Below, one piece after another: positions 9,051-17,779 of a DNA stretch of 64,000 nucleotides. The position numbers and the translations under genes were made by a program. The stretch's first letter is position 1. Every line of letters begins with the position of its first letter. Under the pieces are notes generated by a model. That model was not told where the DNA came from. It made no database searches and worked only from the letters and a program-made list of their open reading frames with translations. Origin of the DNA: an uncultured Rhodocyclaceae bacterium (GTDB lineage Bacteria > Pseudomonadota > Gammaproteobacteria > Burkholderiales > Rhodocyclaceae). The stretch is taken from NCBI GenBank assembly GCA_907163075.1, contig CAJQTY010000001.1, forward strand, positions 2,728,001 through 2,792,000, given 5' to 3'.

Positions 9051-9958
9051 ATGAACACCGCATCATTGGCGCAGTTTGACCGGCACTACCAGAGCCATCT
9101 GAAACACCTCCAGCTCAAAGGTTTGCAACCGAAGACCGTCGAAGCCTATTCGCGGGCCATTCGCCGGATCGGCGACTACTTTGATCATCAGATTGAGCAT
9201 CTGACCGAAGCGCAACTCACCGACTACTTCAGCGACCTGATTACCAGTCACTCCTGGAGCACGGTCAAGCTCGACCTCTACGGGCTGAAGTTTTACTACG
9301 ATCACGTCCTGCGCCAGCCCTGGGTCGCGCCTGGCCTGATCAAGCCCCCGAAGAGCCTGCGTTTGCCCGATATCGTCACGGTCGCGGAGGCCCAGCGCCT
9401 GTTTGCTGCCACCCGCGTGGTCAGCTACCGCGTGTTCTACTTTACGCTCTACAGTCTGGGGTTGCGCTTGGGTGAGGGGCTACGACTCCAGGTCGGCGAT
9501 ATCGATGCGGTACGACAGCGCGTCCACGTCCGCAACGCCAAAGGCAATCGAGACCGTCTTGTCCCACTGCCGCAGGCGACGCACCACGTGCTACGCCGCT
9601 TCTGGTCCGTACATCGCAATCCTGTACTGCTGTTTCCCAATCGCCACGGCGGCTTGAAGGGGGCGGCAACGGCCACGACACCGATGGACGCCGGCGGCGT
9701 GCAGAGAACGCTGCATCAGGTGATCGCAACCTGCGGCTTAAAAAAAAGATCACGCCGCACAGTTTGCGCCATGCCTACGCCACGCACCTAATCGAAGCCG
9801 GCGTCGACCTGATCGAGGTGCAGAAGATCCTCGGTCACCACTCCATTCTCACCACCGTTCGCTACACCCATCTGACCGACCAGACCAAGCACCATGCCAT
9901 CGACCGAATCAACGGCCTGATGAGCAGCTTCTCCATCGACTGGGGCAAGGTCAAATGA
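9051..9958 (+). CDS. Tyrosine recombinase of the IS91-type element, split by a frameshift
   Basis: The reading frame from ATG 9051 (GAGGA upstream) carries a SAM-like N-terminal core-binding domain and the first catalytic arginine in [17 protein letters not shown]. At about 9740 the frame breaks in a run of eight A followed by G. The second frame continues with [19 protein letters not shown], then [15 protein letters not shown], supplying the H-x-x-R, LGH and catalytic tyrosine. A -1 shift on A8G would restore the full protein of about 302 residues, so programmed slippage, mutation and sequencing error are all possible. The stop TGA overlaps the transposase ATG. Confidence 0.7.
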
Positions 9959-11073
9959 TCCGGCTTGCCGCCGTGATCCAAACCTTCGAGGCGGAATTCC
10001 TGACGCAGTACCGGAACCGGCTTCGGCCCGAGCACTATCGCGCCCTGACCGCGATGACGCATTGCCGTACGCAAGCCAGCCCGAAGATGCAGGTCAGCTG
10101 CACCGAATGCAGCCACCAGAGCCTGGTGCCGCATTCCTGCGGCCATCGCCATTGCCCGCACTGCCAGGACCATGAGAGTCAGCAGTGGCTGGAACGCCAG
10201 ATGAAGAAACAGGTGCCCGCCGACTACTTCCTGCTGACCTTTACCGTGCCGGCCGAATTCAGGGCGCTGGTCTTCGCGCACCAACGCGTCGTCTACGAAC
10301 TGCTGATGCGCTGCGCCTGGGAGACGGTGCGCACTTTCAGTCAGAACGACCGGCAACTCCGGGGCACGCCCGGCGCCATTGCGGTGTTGCATACGAACAC
10401 GCGCCGGCTGGATTTCCATCCTCATGTGCATCTGGTGATGCCGGCGGCGGTGGTCGACGGCAAGGACAAGCAATGGCGCACCAAACGACGGGGCAAAGGC
10501 AGGAAGGGCTATCTCTTCAACCAGGAGGCGCTGGCCAAGGTCTTCCGGGCGAAGCTGCTGGCAGGCATCAAAGCGGCCGGACTGACACTGCCCGGCCGCT
10601 ATCCCGCGAAGTGGGTGGTCGATTGCAAATCCGTCGGCAGTGGCGAACCGGCGCTGATCTACCTTGGGCGCTATCTTTACCGCGGCGTGATTCGCGAGAA
10701 GGACATCGTGTCCTGCGGCGATGGCCAGGTCTGCTTCCGCTATCAGAATGCCAAGACCGGCCGGACCGAGCAGCGCACCGTGTCCGGTGCGGATTTCCTG
10801 TGGCTGGTCTTGCAGCATGTGCTGCCCAAAGGGTTCCGGCGGGCACGCAACTTTGGCTTTCTGCACCCCAACTGCCAGCGCCTGATCGCCGTGCTGCACG
10901 TGCTGCTCAAATTCGTCCCGGGTCGCTCGATGGCCTGGGTGAAACAACGTGCGCCGATTCTGTGTTCCTGCTGCGGGGCAGTGATGCTGATCGTGAAGAC
11001 TCGGATTCGAACGCTGCGCTCAGGCCGCGTGCCCGTGCCTATTGTCCTTAGCGGGCAAACCGTGACCGTGTAA
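9955..11073 (+). CDS. IS91-family transposase (HUH, Y2)
   Basis: 372 residues. An N-terminal zinc-binding region contains [20 protein letters not shown] with a following CQDH. The HUH motif appears as HPHVHLVMP near residue 150. The two-tyrosine region is [12 protein letters not shown] near 240. The protein nicks and joins single-stranded DNA for rolling-circle transposition. The ATG overlaps the recombinase stop (ATGA), so the two are probably translationally coupled. Length and motifs look intact. Confidence 0.85.
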   Translation: MIRLAAVIQTFEAEFLTQYRNRLRPEHYRALTAMTHCRTQASPKMQVSCTECSHQSLVPHSCGHRHCPHCQDHESQQWLERQMKKQVPADYFLLTFTVPAEFRALVFAHQRVVYELLMRCAWETVRTFSQNDRQLRGTPGAIAVLHTNTRRLDFHPHVHLVMPAAVVDGKDKQWRTKRRGKGRKGYLFNQEALAKVFRAKLLAGIKAAGLTLPGRYPAKWVVDCKSVGSGEPALIYLGRYLYRGVIREKDIVSCGDGQVCFRYQNAKTGRTEQRTVSGADFLWLVLQHVLPKGFRRARNFGFLHPNCQRLIAVLHVLLKFVPGRSMAWVKQRAPILCSCCGAVMLIVKTRIRTLRSGRVPVPIVLSGQTVTV

Positions 11074-11312
11074 GCGCACCTGAACACCTGACGAAAAATC
11101 AGCGCCCAGCACGCTGAGGGAACGGCGCGCTCCGAATTCAGGGGCGCCGGGGCAATCAACGCCCGAATCGGACGTCGGCAGCCGCAATGGCTCGCTGCGA
11201 GGGGCGTCTTAGCCTTCGCCCAACCGGTAAAACATCACACCGGGGTACTTCCAAAATACATATCTGCTAGGGGCGAATGGCTCCCGGTCCGGGCTCGTCC
11301 AACAAACGGTTC

Positions 11313-11334
11313 AGATCGTGGCTTCGCACGATCT
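11313..11334. other. Hairpin at the putative oriIS end of the IS91 element
   Basis: AGATCGTG and CACGATCT form an 8-bp stem with a six-base loop. GTTC follows six bases later at 11341, the usual target tetranucleotide beside the origin end of IS91 elements. The adjoining sequence GTTATGCAGAG is the left repeat of the recombinase trio, so the IS ends exactly at that element. Confidence 0.5.
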
Positions 11335-11345
11335 AACCTTGTTCG

Positions 11346-11411
11346 TTATGCAGAGCCCCTTGTTCAGGAGCCCTGATTTTCCCTATTTCCTGGGTTGTTC
11401 TCTCCGCATAA
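11346..11411. repeat. Left boundary repeat pair of the RIT element
   Basis: TTATGCAGAG at 11346 and the inverted CTCCGCATAA at 11402 face each other across 46 bp. The inner half lies within the last codons of the third recombinase gene. The right side of the element has a matching pair, which fits paired recombinase binding arms. Confidence 0.45.
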
Positions 11412-12402
11412 CGGGGCGAGCTTTGAGCGACGCGATCAGTTGATCTGTTGCCTTAAAGCGCCTTGATCGCAACTTTGGCGCGATGACAGATTCAAGAGCT
11501 TCCAACTTCACCGAAGGATCGGCGCGCGTGTACATTTCCGTCGTCTGCATATGGGCGTGTCCGAGCCAAAGAGAAACCTTCCGTAGGTCTTTGGTCGCCT
11601 GGAGAATCGTTAGCGCGCAGGTATGTCTCAGTACATGGGGGCTGACGTGCTTTGCCGCCAAGGATGGACAATGTTCCAAGGCTGTTTTGGCGTGCTTTCG
11701 GAGGATATATTCGAATCCGGAACGTGTCATGGATTCGCCGCGAACATTGGTGAATAGTTCTGGCACCAATACTTCACCCCGCACTGATAGCCATGCGCGC
11801 AAAGCCGATGTTGTTTCCTTCCACAATGGTAAGCAACGCTCCTTTCGACCCTTTCCGTGGACAAGAACGCTGGCGTGTGGCTGAAGGTTTACGTCGCCCA
11901 GTTGCAGTCCGACCAGCTCCGAAACACGCAATCCGCCGGCAAAGCACAGATGAAGCATCGCGCGATCGCGAATGCCTTCACGAGATTTTGGTATTGGCGC
12001 ATTGAGTATCGACTGCATCTCTTCAACCATAAGATGTTTCACCAGACGAGTTTCAGCTTTCTTCGAAGGAATCGCCACGATACGTTGAATCTGTTCCAAG
12101 GCCGACGGCACACGATATGCCATGAAGTGCATGAATGACTTGATGGCCGCGAGTCGGGTGTTTCTGGAGCTTGCCCCATTGCCGCGATCCGTCTCGAGAT
12201 GATTCAGGAAAGCGACCACAAGAGGCGCGTCAAGCTGCTCCAAATTCAACGCCGATGGCGCGACCTTGAGACGGTCGCTGGCATATTCAAACAGCAGTTT
12301 GAAAGCGTAGGCGTAGGAATCGCAAGTGTTGACGCTAGCGTTACGCTCGACGGGCAGGCGCTGTTGGAGAAAGGCTGTAACGTGCGGCGCGATAGGATTC
12401 AT
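11383..12402 (-). CDS. Tyrosine recombinase, third of the RIT trio
   Basis: 339 residues. A SAM-like N-terminal domain (about 1-100) is followed by the catalytic domain with GGLRVSELVGLQLGDV (first Arg), HVSPHVLRHTCALTIL (His-x-x-Arg), WLGHAHMQTTEMYTR (LGH and catalytic Tyr). The ATG overlaps the end of the second gene by 4 bp. It acts on DNA ends of the element together with its two partners. The gene appears intact. Confidence 0.85.
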   Translation of the reverse strand: MNPIAPHVTAFLQQRLPVERNASVNTCDSYAYAFKLLFEYASDRLKVAPSALNLEQLDAPLVVAFLNHLETDRGNGASSRNTRLAAIKSFMHFMAYRVPSALEQIQRIVAIPSKKAETRLVKHLMVEEMQSILNAPIPKSREGIRDRAMLHLCFAGGLRVSELVGLQLGDVNLQPHASVLVHGKGRKERCLPLWKETTSALRAWLSVRGEVLVPELFTNVRGESMTRSGFEYILRKHAKTALEHCPSLAAKHVSPHVLRHTCALTILQATKDLRKVSLWLGHAHMQTTEMYTRADPSVKLEALESVIAPKLRSRRFKATDQLIASLKARPVMRREQPRK

Positions 12403-13310
12403 GACTTTTCTCCCATGACAAAGCGTTCACAACGATCAGCAATCTTTCCCATCAGTTCAGGCGTTGCCTCGAGATACCAGTAAGTATTGGCAACGCTGCC
12501 GTGGCCAAGATATGTCGACAGCGCCAACCTATGTTTCGTGATGTGATCGCGATCGTCTGGGCAGGTTTCCAGGGCTCTGACGGCGAAGGTATGTCGAAGC
12601 GAATGCGGGGTGGCGCGAGGAGATCGTTGTGTTCCACATGGAATGCCGATATTGATTGCGGCGGTTCGAAATGCGGAATCAACATTGTTGAGACGTAACG
12701 GCCTGCCATACATTGAGATGAACACGTGGTCATCTAACGGCCCATAACGGCGACGACGCTCAAGATATCGGTCAAGTTGCGCTTGAGCCGTTTCATGCAA
12801 TGGTACGAGGCGGCTTTTGTGAAACTTGGAACAACGAATTACCAGACCATCCGTCGTGACGTCCTCATAGCGCAGGCGGATTGCTTCAGACACGCGAAGA
12901 CCCGTGCAAGCGAGCAGTGCAAAGAAGGTACTGTAGGTATCTCGACGCAGGCCATGGTAGACCGGTTGGAATGCCGCCTGGACAAGGCGCTCGATATTCC
13001 CCTGTGAGAAGATGTATGGAACAGGCCGGCACCGATGTTCGCTGCCAAATACCGGGGGAGGTAATTCATGGCGTGGTTCCTCGGCATGGGCATAGCGTGC
13101 GAACCGAATCACTTGACCCAGCAGGCGCGCGCGCTCGGCAAGCGAATGCGCCAATCCAGCCCATTCGATGGCGGTTTCCGAGCATACGTAATGCTTGCGC
13201 CTTGCATCGGAATATGCGGCAAAGCTTTGTAGATGCCTACCGAGGGAGTCAAGTTGAAATCCGCAAGCACGGCGCACCGCCAGATACGACGCGACCGCGT
13301 CCGCTAACAT
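12399..13310 (-). CDS. Tyrosine recombinase, second of the RIT trio
   Basis: 303 residues. Motifs: TGLRVSEAIRLRYEDV near 140, TPHSLRHTFAVRALE near 235, and YLGHGSVANTYWYLE near 270 with the catalytic tyrosine. Its start overlaps the first recombinase gene by 7 bp and its end overlaps the third by 4 bp. No break is visible. Confidence 0.85.
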   Translation of the reverse strand: MLADAVASYLAVRRACGFQLDSLGRHLQSFAAYSDARRKHYVCSETAIEWAGLAHSLAERARLLGQVIRFARYAHAEEPRHELPPPVFGSEHRCRPVPYIFSQGNIERLVQAAFQPVYHGLRRDTYSTFFALLACTGLRVSEAIRLRYEDVTTDGLVIRCSKFHKSRLVPLHETAQAQLDRYLERRRRYGPLDDHVFISMYGRPLRLNNVDSAFRTAAINIGIPCGTQRSPRATPHSLRHTFAVRALETCPDDRDHITKHRLALSTYLGHGSVANTYWYLEATPELMGKIADRCERFVMGEKS

Positions 13311-14563
13311 GATTGCACCATCGGCCAGGGCTGAGCGATGCTCCGCAAAGAAATAACGTCAACTTTCGCGTAGATCTGCGTAGTTTCGATGGAGCGGTGG
13401 CGGAGGATAGCAGCAATATCCTGCAGAGATGCGCCTTGCCGCAACATGGAACTGGCAGCGGAATGCCTGAGGACATGGGCGGCTCCTCGGCTCGCACATG
13501 CGACTTCGGCGCGGCGCATCGCCCGTTCGACGATGACCGAGACGGCGCTGTGACATGCAAAGGCCCGGAAAGGCGCACGGGATCGGACAAACACGGCGTT
13601 ACTTTCCGACTGCGGCCGTCCGTGTTGCAGGTAATCCACCAGAGCTTCGCCAATTTCGTGCGTCAGCGGTAGCCGTGTCTCACGCCGGCTCTTTCCTGAA
13701 ACCGAAATCGAGGCGCCTTTCCAGTCGATATCCCCAAGACGTAACTGCCAAACATCACCGGCCCGCAATGCCAAGCGCGAAAGTAGCAGCAGAATTGCGC
13801 GATCCCGCTTGCCAACTGCCGATGTCTGGTCGCACGACGCGATCACACGTTCTACGTCGTCCGCTTGCAGGTAGCGCGGCAGAGATGAAAGGCGCCAATG
13901 AGCCACTGCCGGCACGGCCGCATCAAGGCCCACCGGGCATTTGCCTTCGGCGATCAGGAAACGAAGGAACATGCGTAGAGCCGTCGTGCAGTTCTTTGCC
14001 GTTGCCCATTCGCACTTATGACTTTGCTCCAGCACAAACTGTCGCAAGCACTGGGCATCAAGTCTGTGCGGATCTTCGCCAATTCGTTTCAGCAAGTCTC
14101 GTAGCGGGATGCTGTAATTTTAAAGTGTCGGGTCAGTCGTTCCGCGTTGCTGGCGCATCCATGCATAGAATTCCGCAAGCAGAATTGGATCTGGTGCCGC
14201 TGGACGAGAACGACGGTCGACGTCAATTCCAGTACCACAAGCGTATCCAACGAATCGGAGTGCGCCGCGCAATAACCCAGAACGCTGATAATGTCCGTAC
14301 CCGGAACATTTGCATCGACTCAAGTGATCGTCGAAGCGAGGAAGAAGCTGCAGGTTCCAACTGCTGCGAGGTATGGCGTCTTTCGTCGCCCAATAAATGA
14401 AATGCTCGGCAGCTCGGATATGTCTGCGAGCGGTGATCTTTGCGTAGCCAGCTTCCCACAGATCCTGCGCAAACCCTTCGACCAAGGATCCGCTATGGCC
14501 ATTGTGAAGCGATTGAATTCGTGCAGGTGATTTGAAGTATTCCGCGATCATGACGTCCTCCAT
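13304..14563 (-). pseudogene. Tyrosine recombinase, first of the RIT trio, with an in-frame TAA
   Basis: The frame from ATG 14563 encodes a core-binding domain of 147 codons, then TAA at 14122-14120, then continues in the same frame (NYSIPLRDLLKRIGEDP) to the end at 13304. The C-terminal part keeps RLALRAGDVWQLRLGDID, HVLRHSAASSMLRQG and LRHRSIETTQIYAK, so all catalytic residues are present. Without the stop the protein would be about 419 residues, normal for a first RIT recombinase. A single base change explains the stop; restart at the TTG near 14095 would give a catalytic domain without its DNA-grip domain. Confidence 0.75.
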
Positions 14564-14597
14564 TGATAAGCAATCTCAGGCCAGAGGGCCGTCACTA

Positions 14598-14687
14598 TTA
14601 TGCGGAGTTGGCAAACTGATCGTGTAAGCACACCTCCTTGAATCAGCTACGTTATTTCAATCCCGACAGACCTCCAATCCGCATAAC
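14598..14687. repeat. Right boundary repeat pair of the RIT element
   Basis: TTATGCGGAG at 14598 and inverted TCCGCATAAC at 14678 match the left pair (11346-11411). The outer half overlaps the start of the IstB remnant, so the repeat may mark the insertion point of the RIT element into an IS21 copy. Confidence 0.4.
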
Positions 14688-14917
14688 AATACACTCCGCA
14701 TTCAATCTGAGCTTCTCGGAATGGTCCAGCGTCTTTGGCGACGCCAAGATGACGACGGCGCTACTGGATCGACTCACCCATCATTGCCACATCTTGGAGA
14801 CGGGCAACGAGTCGTACCGCTTCCAGCACAGCAGCATGGCGGCGAAATCTCGGATCAAATCGCGGGAGGATAAACGCAAAGGAGGGGAGAGCGCGCCGCC
14901 AGACGATCCGTTCTGAG
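14638..14917 (+). pseudogene. IstB (IS21 family) C-terminal remnant, second IS21 type
   Basis: From about 14701 the frame reads [19 protein letters not shown], then [20 protein letters not shown], an IstB C-terminus of a different subtype from the one at 8504-8925. The ATPase core and IstA are missing. The bases just upstream (14638-14700) do not match IstB. The sequence to about 15118 contains an imperfect hairpin and GGGTCA-type repeats that look like the IS21 right end. Confidence 0.7.
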
Positions 14918-15104
14918 GGGTCGCGTGGGGAAATCCGCTACGGGCTACGCCCTTCGCTCCTTTCCCCACGCATTTCTACCGCATCGGACGGCAGAAAAGA
15001 CACGTTTCAAAAACCAGCGATTTGATACACTTATCCACAGCTGCTGATTCAAAACGCAGCAACCGCTCCTGGGTCACTATTCAATCGGCAGAGTGGGTCA
15101 ATAT

Positions 15105-15389
15105 TCAACCAGCGCCAACACCCAGTGCGCCGTCGCCGACGGCCAAGCGAGGTCCCACCGACAGTCCGCGACGCGCCAGATCACGTAGCACGTCCAGCCA
15201 CGATTCTTTCGATTCGCACAGTCCGTCGCCGATGGTCACTAACTCTTTCCGACCGTCAGGCGTAACTCCGATGATCACCAGCAGGCATTCGGGCACATAC
15301 CATTTGCGCGCGCCGAAATCCCAGCGGGCGCCGAGGGCCTTGGCTTCGTCTTTTGCTTTGAAGGGAACATCGAGATAGGTATTGCTCAC
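15105..15389 (-). pseudogene. Chimeric frame: DUF5710 start joined to an IS256 transposase piece
   Basis: The first about 32 codons read YLDVPFKAKDEAKALGARW and RKWYVPE, the DUF5710 module of plasmid/phage primase-like proteins. At about 15290 it switches in frame to CLLVIIGVTPDGRKELV and GLSVGPRLAVGDGALG, part of the catalytic domain of an IS256 (mutator) transposase, and ends at an IS21 end. This is two remnants fused by deletion or insertion, not a real domain pairing, although the frame is open. Confidence 0.65.
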
Positions 15390-15431
15390 GGGACGAATTA
15401 TGCAGGACTACCGCGAACCGCGCCGCAAAAC

Positions 15432-15455
15432 TGCATTGGTGCATTGGTGCATTGG
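15432..15455. repeat. Tandem octamer TGCATTGG x3
   Basis: Three perfect back-to-back copies of TGCATTGG upstream of the methylase gene. It lies between the IS256/DUF5710 remnant and the methylase and could be a slippage tract or a binding-site array; no function can be read from it. Confidence 0.6.
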
Positions 15456-15603
15456 AACTACTGATTTTGGCAACTCGCCAACCACATGAGTTACCTAAGA
15501 CATCATTCGCGCCATTTAAACTGAAAATGAAGATTCAGGCATCCACATTATCCACGGGACGGGCTCATTTTCGCGTTTAGCGCTGAAAGCAACACGTTGC
15601 AAT

Positions 15604-15635
15604 TGACATCATCGTCATTTTTGACGATGATGTCA
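15604..15635 (+). promoter_or_regulatory. Perfect 13-bp inverted repeat over the methylase start
   Basis: TGACATCATCGTC and its exact complement GACGATGATGTCA are separated by six bases (ATTTTT). The second arm contains two candidate ATG start codons (15627 and 15630), and no other ribosome site is visible. As RNA it would form a strong hairpin that hides the start; as DNA it could be an operator for self-regulation. Either would limit methylase expression. Confidence 0.6.
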
Positions 15636-16319
15636 CAAATGAGATATCCCGGTGGAAAAGGCAAATGTTTTCAGCAACTCATTAATTTGATGCCGCCGCA
15701 TTCAACCTATATAGAGTCGCATCTTGGTGGTGGAGCCGTGCTGAGAAACAAGGCGCCGGCGAATCGAAGCATCGGTATTGATATTGATCCGAGAGTGATT
15801 TCGTTGTGGAATTCCCGCTATCCGGGAGTGTGTGAGCTGATTCAAGACGATGCTCACGACTATCTTCGAAAATTGAAAATCGACGGCAATGAACTGATCT
15901 ATGCAGATCCTCCGTATATCCCTTCAACGCGCCGCAAAGCCAAGGTCTATGCTTGTGATTACTTGTTTGACGATCATGAGCGATTGCTGAACGTACTGAC
16001 GTCCATCCCTTGCATGGTAATGGTCTCTGGGTATGATAATGACCTTTACAACGACATGCTTGTCGGTTGGCGAAAAGTCTGTTTCAAGGCAAAAACACAT
16101 ACCGACGTCCGAACCGAACATGTCTGGCTGAACTTCGGTTCTCCCAAGGCACTCCATGACTTTAGCCACTGCGGCAGTAATTTCCGTGAGCGACAGACGA
16201 TCAAGCGTCGTCAGCAACGGCTGCAAAAGCGAATCAGCCAAATGGATCCTATCGAACGTAATGAGTTAGTCAATTGGCTAAATTCAAACTACGGAAACCT
16301 TCCGTTGGAGAGCATTTGA
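15627..16319 (+). CDS. DNA adenine methylase, D12 (Dam-like) class
   Basis: About 230 residues. RYPGGKGK close to the N-terminus is the SAM-binding FxGG-type motif, and DPPYIPSTRR near residue 95 is the catalytic DPPY motif; the order fits alpha-type N6-adenine methylases. Candidate starts are ATG 15627, 15630 and 15639, all inside or just after an inverted repeat. The stop overlaps the glycosylase start (TGATG), so the two genes are coupled. No cognate restriction enzyme is present, so it may mark self DNA for the neighbouring cluster or act as an orphan. The target sequence cannot be read from the protein. Confidence 0.85.
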   Translation: MMSQMRYPGGKGKCFQQLINLMPPHSTYIESHLGGGAVLRNKAPANRSIGIDIDPRVISLWNSRYPGVCELIQDDAHDYLRKLKIDGNELIYADPPYIPSTRRKAKVYACDYLFDDHERLLNVLTSIPCMVMVSGYDNDLYNDMLVGWRKVCFKAKTHTDVRTEHVWLNFGSPKALHDFSHCGSNFRERQTIKRRQQRLQKRISQMDPIERNELVNWLNSNYGNLPLESI

Positions 16320-17167
16320 TGCAGATTGGATGGATATTCAACGAATCGGATTTGTTCGACATTGTCCTCCCCGACCCGGCGGAGGAAGTTATTCCTGGTG
16401 TCTGTTGGGGTGCGATTGACGCATTTCCATCTCCAGCATACTGGAAGTATCAGGTGCTCGCACGACGGCATCAAGAAACACAAATTCAGTATCGCCTGGG
16501 TCAGTCGCTGGCGGAAGAAGTAGGAGCCTGTTTGCTAGGTGGCCACGGAATTCCCGCATCATTAGGTTTAGCTGCCTTTCAACACATCAAGACACGGGGT
16601 GCGTTCGGTGACGAACCTCCTGACGAGTCGATCTTGCTTGATTGGCTGAGTGAACCGATAAGTTGTGGCACACGCGCGATTCACTATAGGTTCGCGCGGC
16701 AGAAATCGAAATACCTGGCGTTTGCATTAAAGCGGATTCGCGCCGTTTCTCCTCCTGTGGAGTCTGGGAGACGCCTGCGAGATTGGTTAGTCGAATTACC
16801 AGGGATCGGTTACAAAACCGCCTCCTGGATCGCAAGAAATTGGTTAGATGCGGATGATGTGGCAATTCTTGATATCCATGTGCTTCGTGCTGGACAGCTA
16901 GGCGGATTTTTCAAGTTAGGCCTTAGTGTTGAGCGACATTACCGAGAAATTGAAGATCAATTCATCCTGCTGAGCCACGGAATGAACATCAAGGCATCAG
17001 AACTTGATGCGGTTATCTGGCACGAGATGATGTCCTCACCACAAGCGGTGCATCGAACGCTGAAATCGTTCGTTGTAACAGCAACCAAGCCAAGGAATAG
17101 ATTAAAAGACGGGCTTCGAACCAAGCAACGCAACACCAACGCCAACCAACTTGCCCTGCTCATTTAG
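16319..17167 (+). CDS. HhH-GPD (OGG-like) DNA glycosylase/lyase
   Basis: 282 residues. The helix-hairpin-helix is LVELPGIGYKTASWIARNW (near 158-176), with the catalytic lysine in GYKTAS, and the catalytic aspartate follows in VAILDIHVLR. Both residues mark bifunctional 8-oxoguanine-type glycosylases. The ATG overlaps the methylase stop, so they are made together. The last 66 bases overlap the end of the nitroreductase gene on the other strand. OGG-like proteins of this kind accompany QueC-like enzymes in type IV CBASS, so the substrate may be a modified base and not 8-oxoguanine. The gene is intact. Confidence 0.8.
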   Translation: MQIGWIFNESDLFDIVLPDPAEEVIPGVCWGAIDAFPSPAYWKYQVLARRHQETQIQYRLGQSLAEEVGACLLGGHGIPASLGLAAFQHIKTRGAFGDEPPDESILLDWLSEPISCGTRAIHYRFARQKSKYLAFALKRIRAVSPPVESGRRLRDWLVELPGIGYKTASWIARNWLDADDVAILDIHVLRAGQLGGFFKLGLSVERHYREIEDQFILLSHGMNIKASELDAVIWHEMMSSPQAVHRTLKSFVVTATKPRNRLKDGLRTKQRNTNANQLALLI

Positions 17168-17779
17168 TTCGCTTGCCCAAGGTTCCCCCGTAATCCCTAA
17201 CGGACAGAAATTTAGGCGCAGTGACTCCGCAACCAAGGCCATATGACCAATCAAAATACCAGCATCGCGCCAAACAAGACTCGCGGCGTAGTCATACTTG
17301 CTGGCAGTTTTACCCGGTTCGGCAACAAACAATAAGGTCGTCCCCAGTTGTGGGTCAAGAACCTCACGGACTTTTCGACAGAGATCACGAAGTAGTGAAC
17401 TAGCCTGATCAATTTGCGCCAATCCGTGGCTCTCTGGCACATACCGTGACCAAACGCTTCGCTCATTCTCGATCAGAATGTGTATCGGGTGGATTGCTCC
17501 TGCCGATGGCGTTGGCCGCTGGGTAATTGGAAATCCCAGGCAATCGGTGCCCGAGGTTGTTATACGGCAGGTAAGCCATAGAAAATACGCGAGTTGGTTT
17601 GAGGTCAGAGTTCCGAATGATCTTTGACTTCTTCGGGACGTTACAACTTCGTGAAAGCGGGGTAGATTCAGATCAAAGGGAACCGCCAGTAGTTCGACGA
17701 TATGCGCGTCCCATTCCACGGGTTGCCATACTGAAAAATCAACGCGGGGAGATGGATTACCGAGATCGATCCAGGTCAT
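17102..17779 (-). CDS. SagB/ThcOx-type nitroreductase-fold oxidoreductase
   Basis: About 225 residues from ATG 17779 (a longer frame opens at 17842). SRRSQRSFGTLTSNQLAYFL and RPTPSAGAIHPIHILIENE are typical of the SagB-like branch of FMN-dependent nitroreductases; VWRDAGILIGHMALVAESL is the later FMN-side helix. SagB enzymes oxidise azolines in peptide natural products, but no azoline-forming partner is present. The start lies inside the end of the QueC-like gene, so the two are coupled. It could oxidise or reduce a deazaguanine or its protein adduct; that is inference. Confidence 0.75.
   Translation of the reverse strand: MTWIDLGNPSPRVDFSVWQPVEWDAHIVELLAVPFDLNLPRFHEVVTSRRSQRSFGTLTSNQLAYFLWLTCRITTSGTDCLGFPITQRPTPSAGAIHPIHILIENERSVWSRYVPESHGLAQIDQASSLLRDLCRKVREVLDPQLGTTLLFVAEPGKTASKYDYAASLVWRDAGILIGHMALVAESLRLNFCPLGITGEPWASELNEQGKLVGVGVALLGSKPVF

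Larger units (their letters stand above)
8926..11344 (+). mobile_element. IS91-family element with accessory tyrosine recombinase
   Basis: The element carries two coupled genes: a tyrosine recombinase (9051-9958, frameshifted) and an HUH-Y2 transposase (9955-11073). A hairpin at 11313-11334 followed by GTTC at 11341 fits the replication-origin end of IS91 elements, which insert next to GTTC/CTTG. The left end is placed near 8926, where the IstB remnant breaks off; this border is approximate. IS91-type elements with an upstream recombinase gene are a known subgroup. Confidence 0.65.
11346..14687 (-). mobile_element. RIT (recombinase-in-trio) element
   Basis: Three tyrosine recombinase genes follow one another on the minus strand with overlapping ends, the defining layout of RIT elements. 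The trio is bounded by related sequences: TTATGCAGAG with an inverted CTCCGCATAA at the left, and TTATGCGGAG with inverted TCCGCATAAC at the right. The borders are inferred from these repeats. The first recombinase has an in-frame stop, so the element may be immobile unless helped by a relative elsewhere. Confidence 0.65.

Noticed and set aside
9862-10947. 361-codon frame antisense to the IS91 transposase
   Set aside because: The plus strand has all HUH transposase motifs; the antisense frame has none.
11070-11100. GTAAGCG sequence resembling an IS66 end after the IS91 transposase
   Set aside because: It overlaps the transposase stop codon; a similar sequence at 14627 has no IS66 gene beside it. 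Probably chance or a very old end.
15627-16319. Methylase as half of a type II restriction-modification system
   Set aside because: No restriction endonuclease gene is linked; the coupled partner is an HhH-GPD glycosylase.
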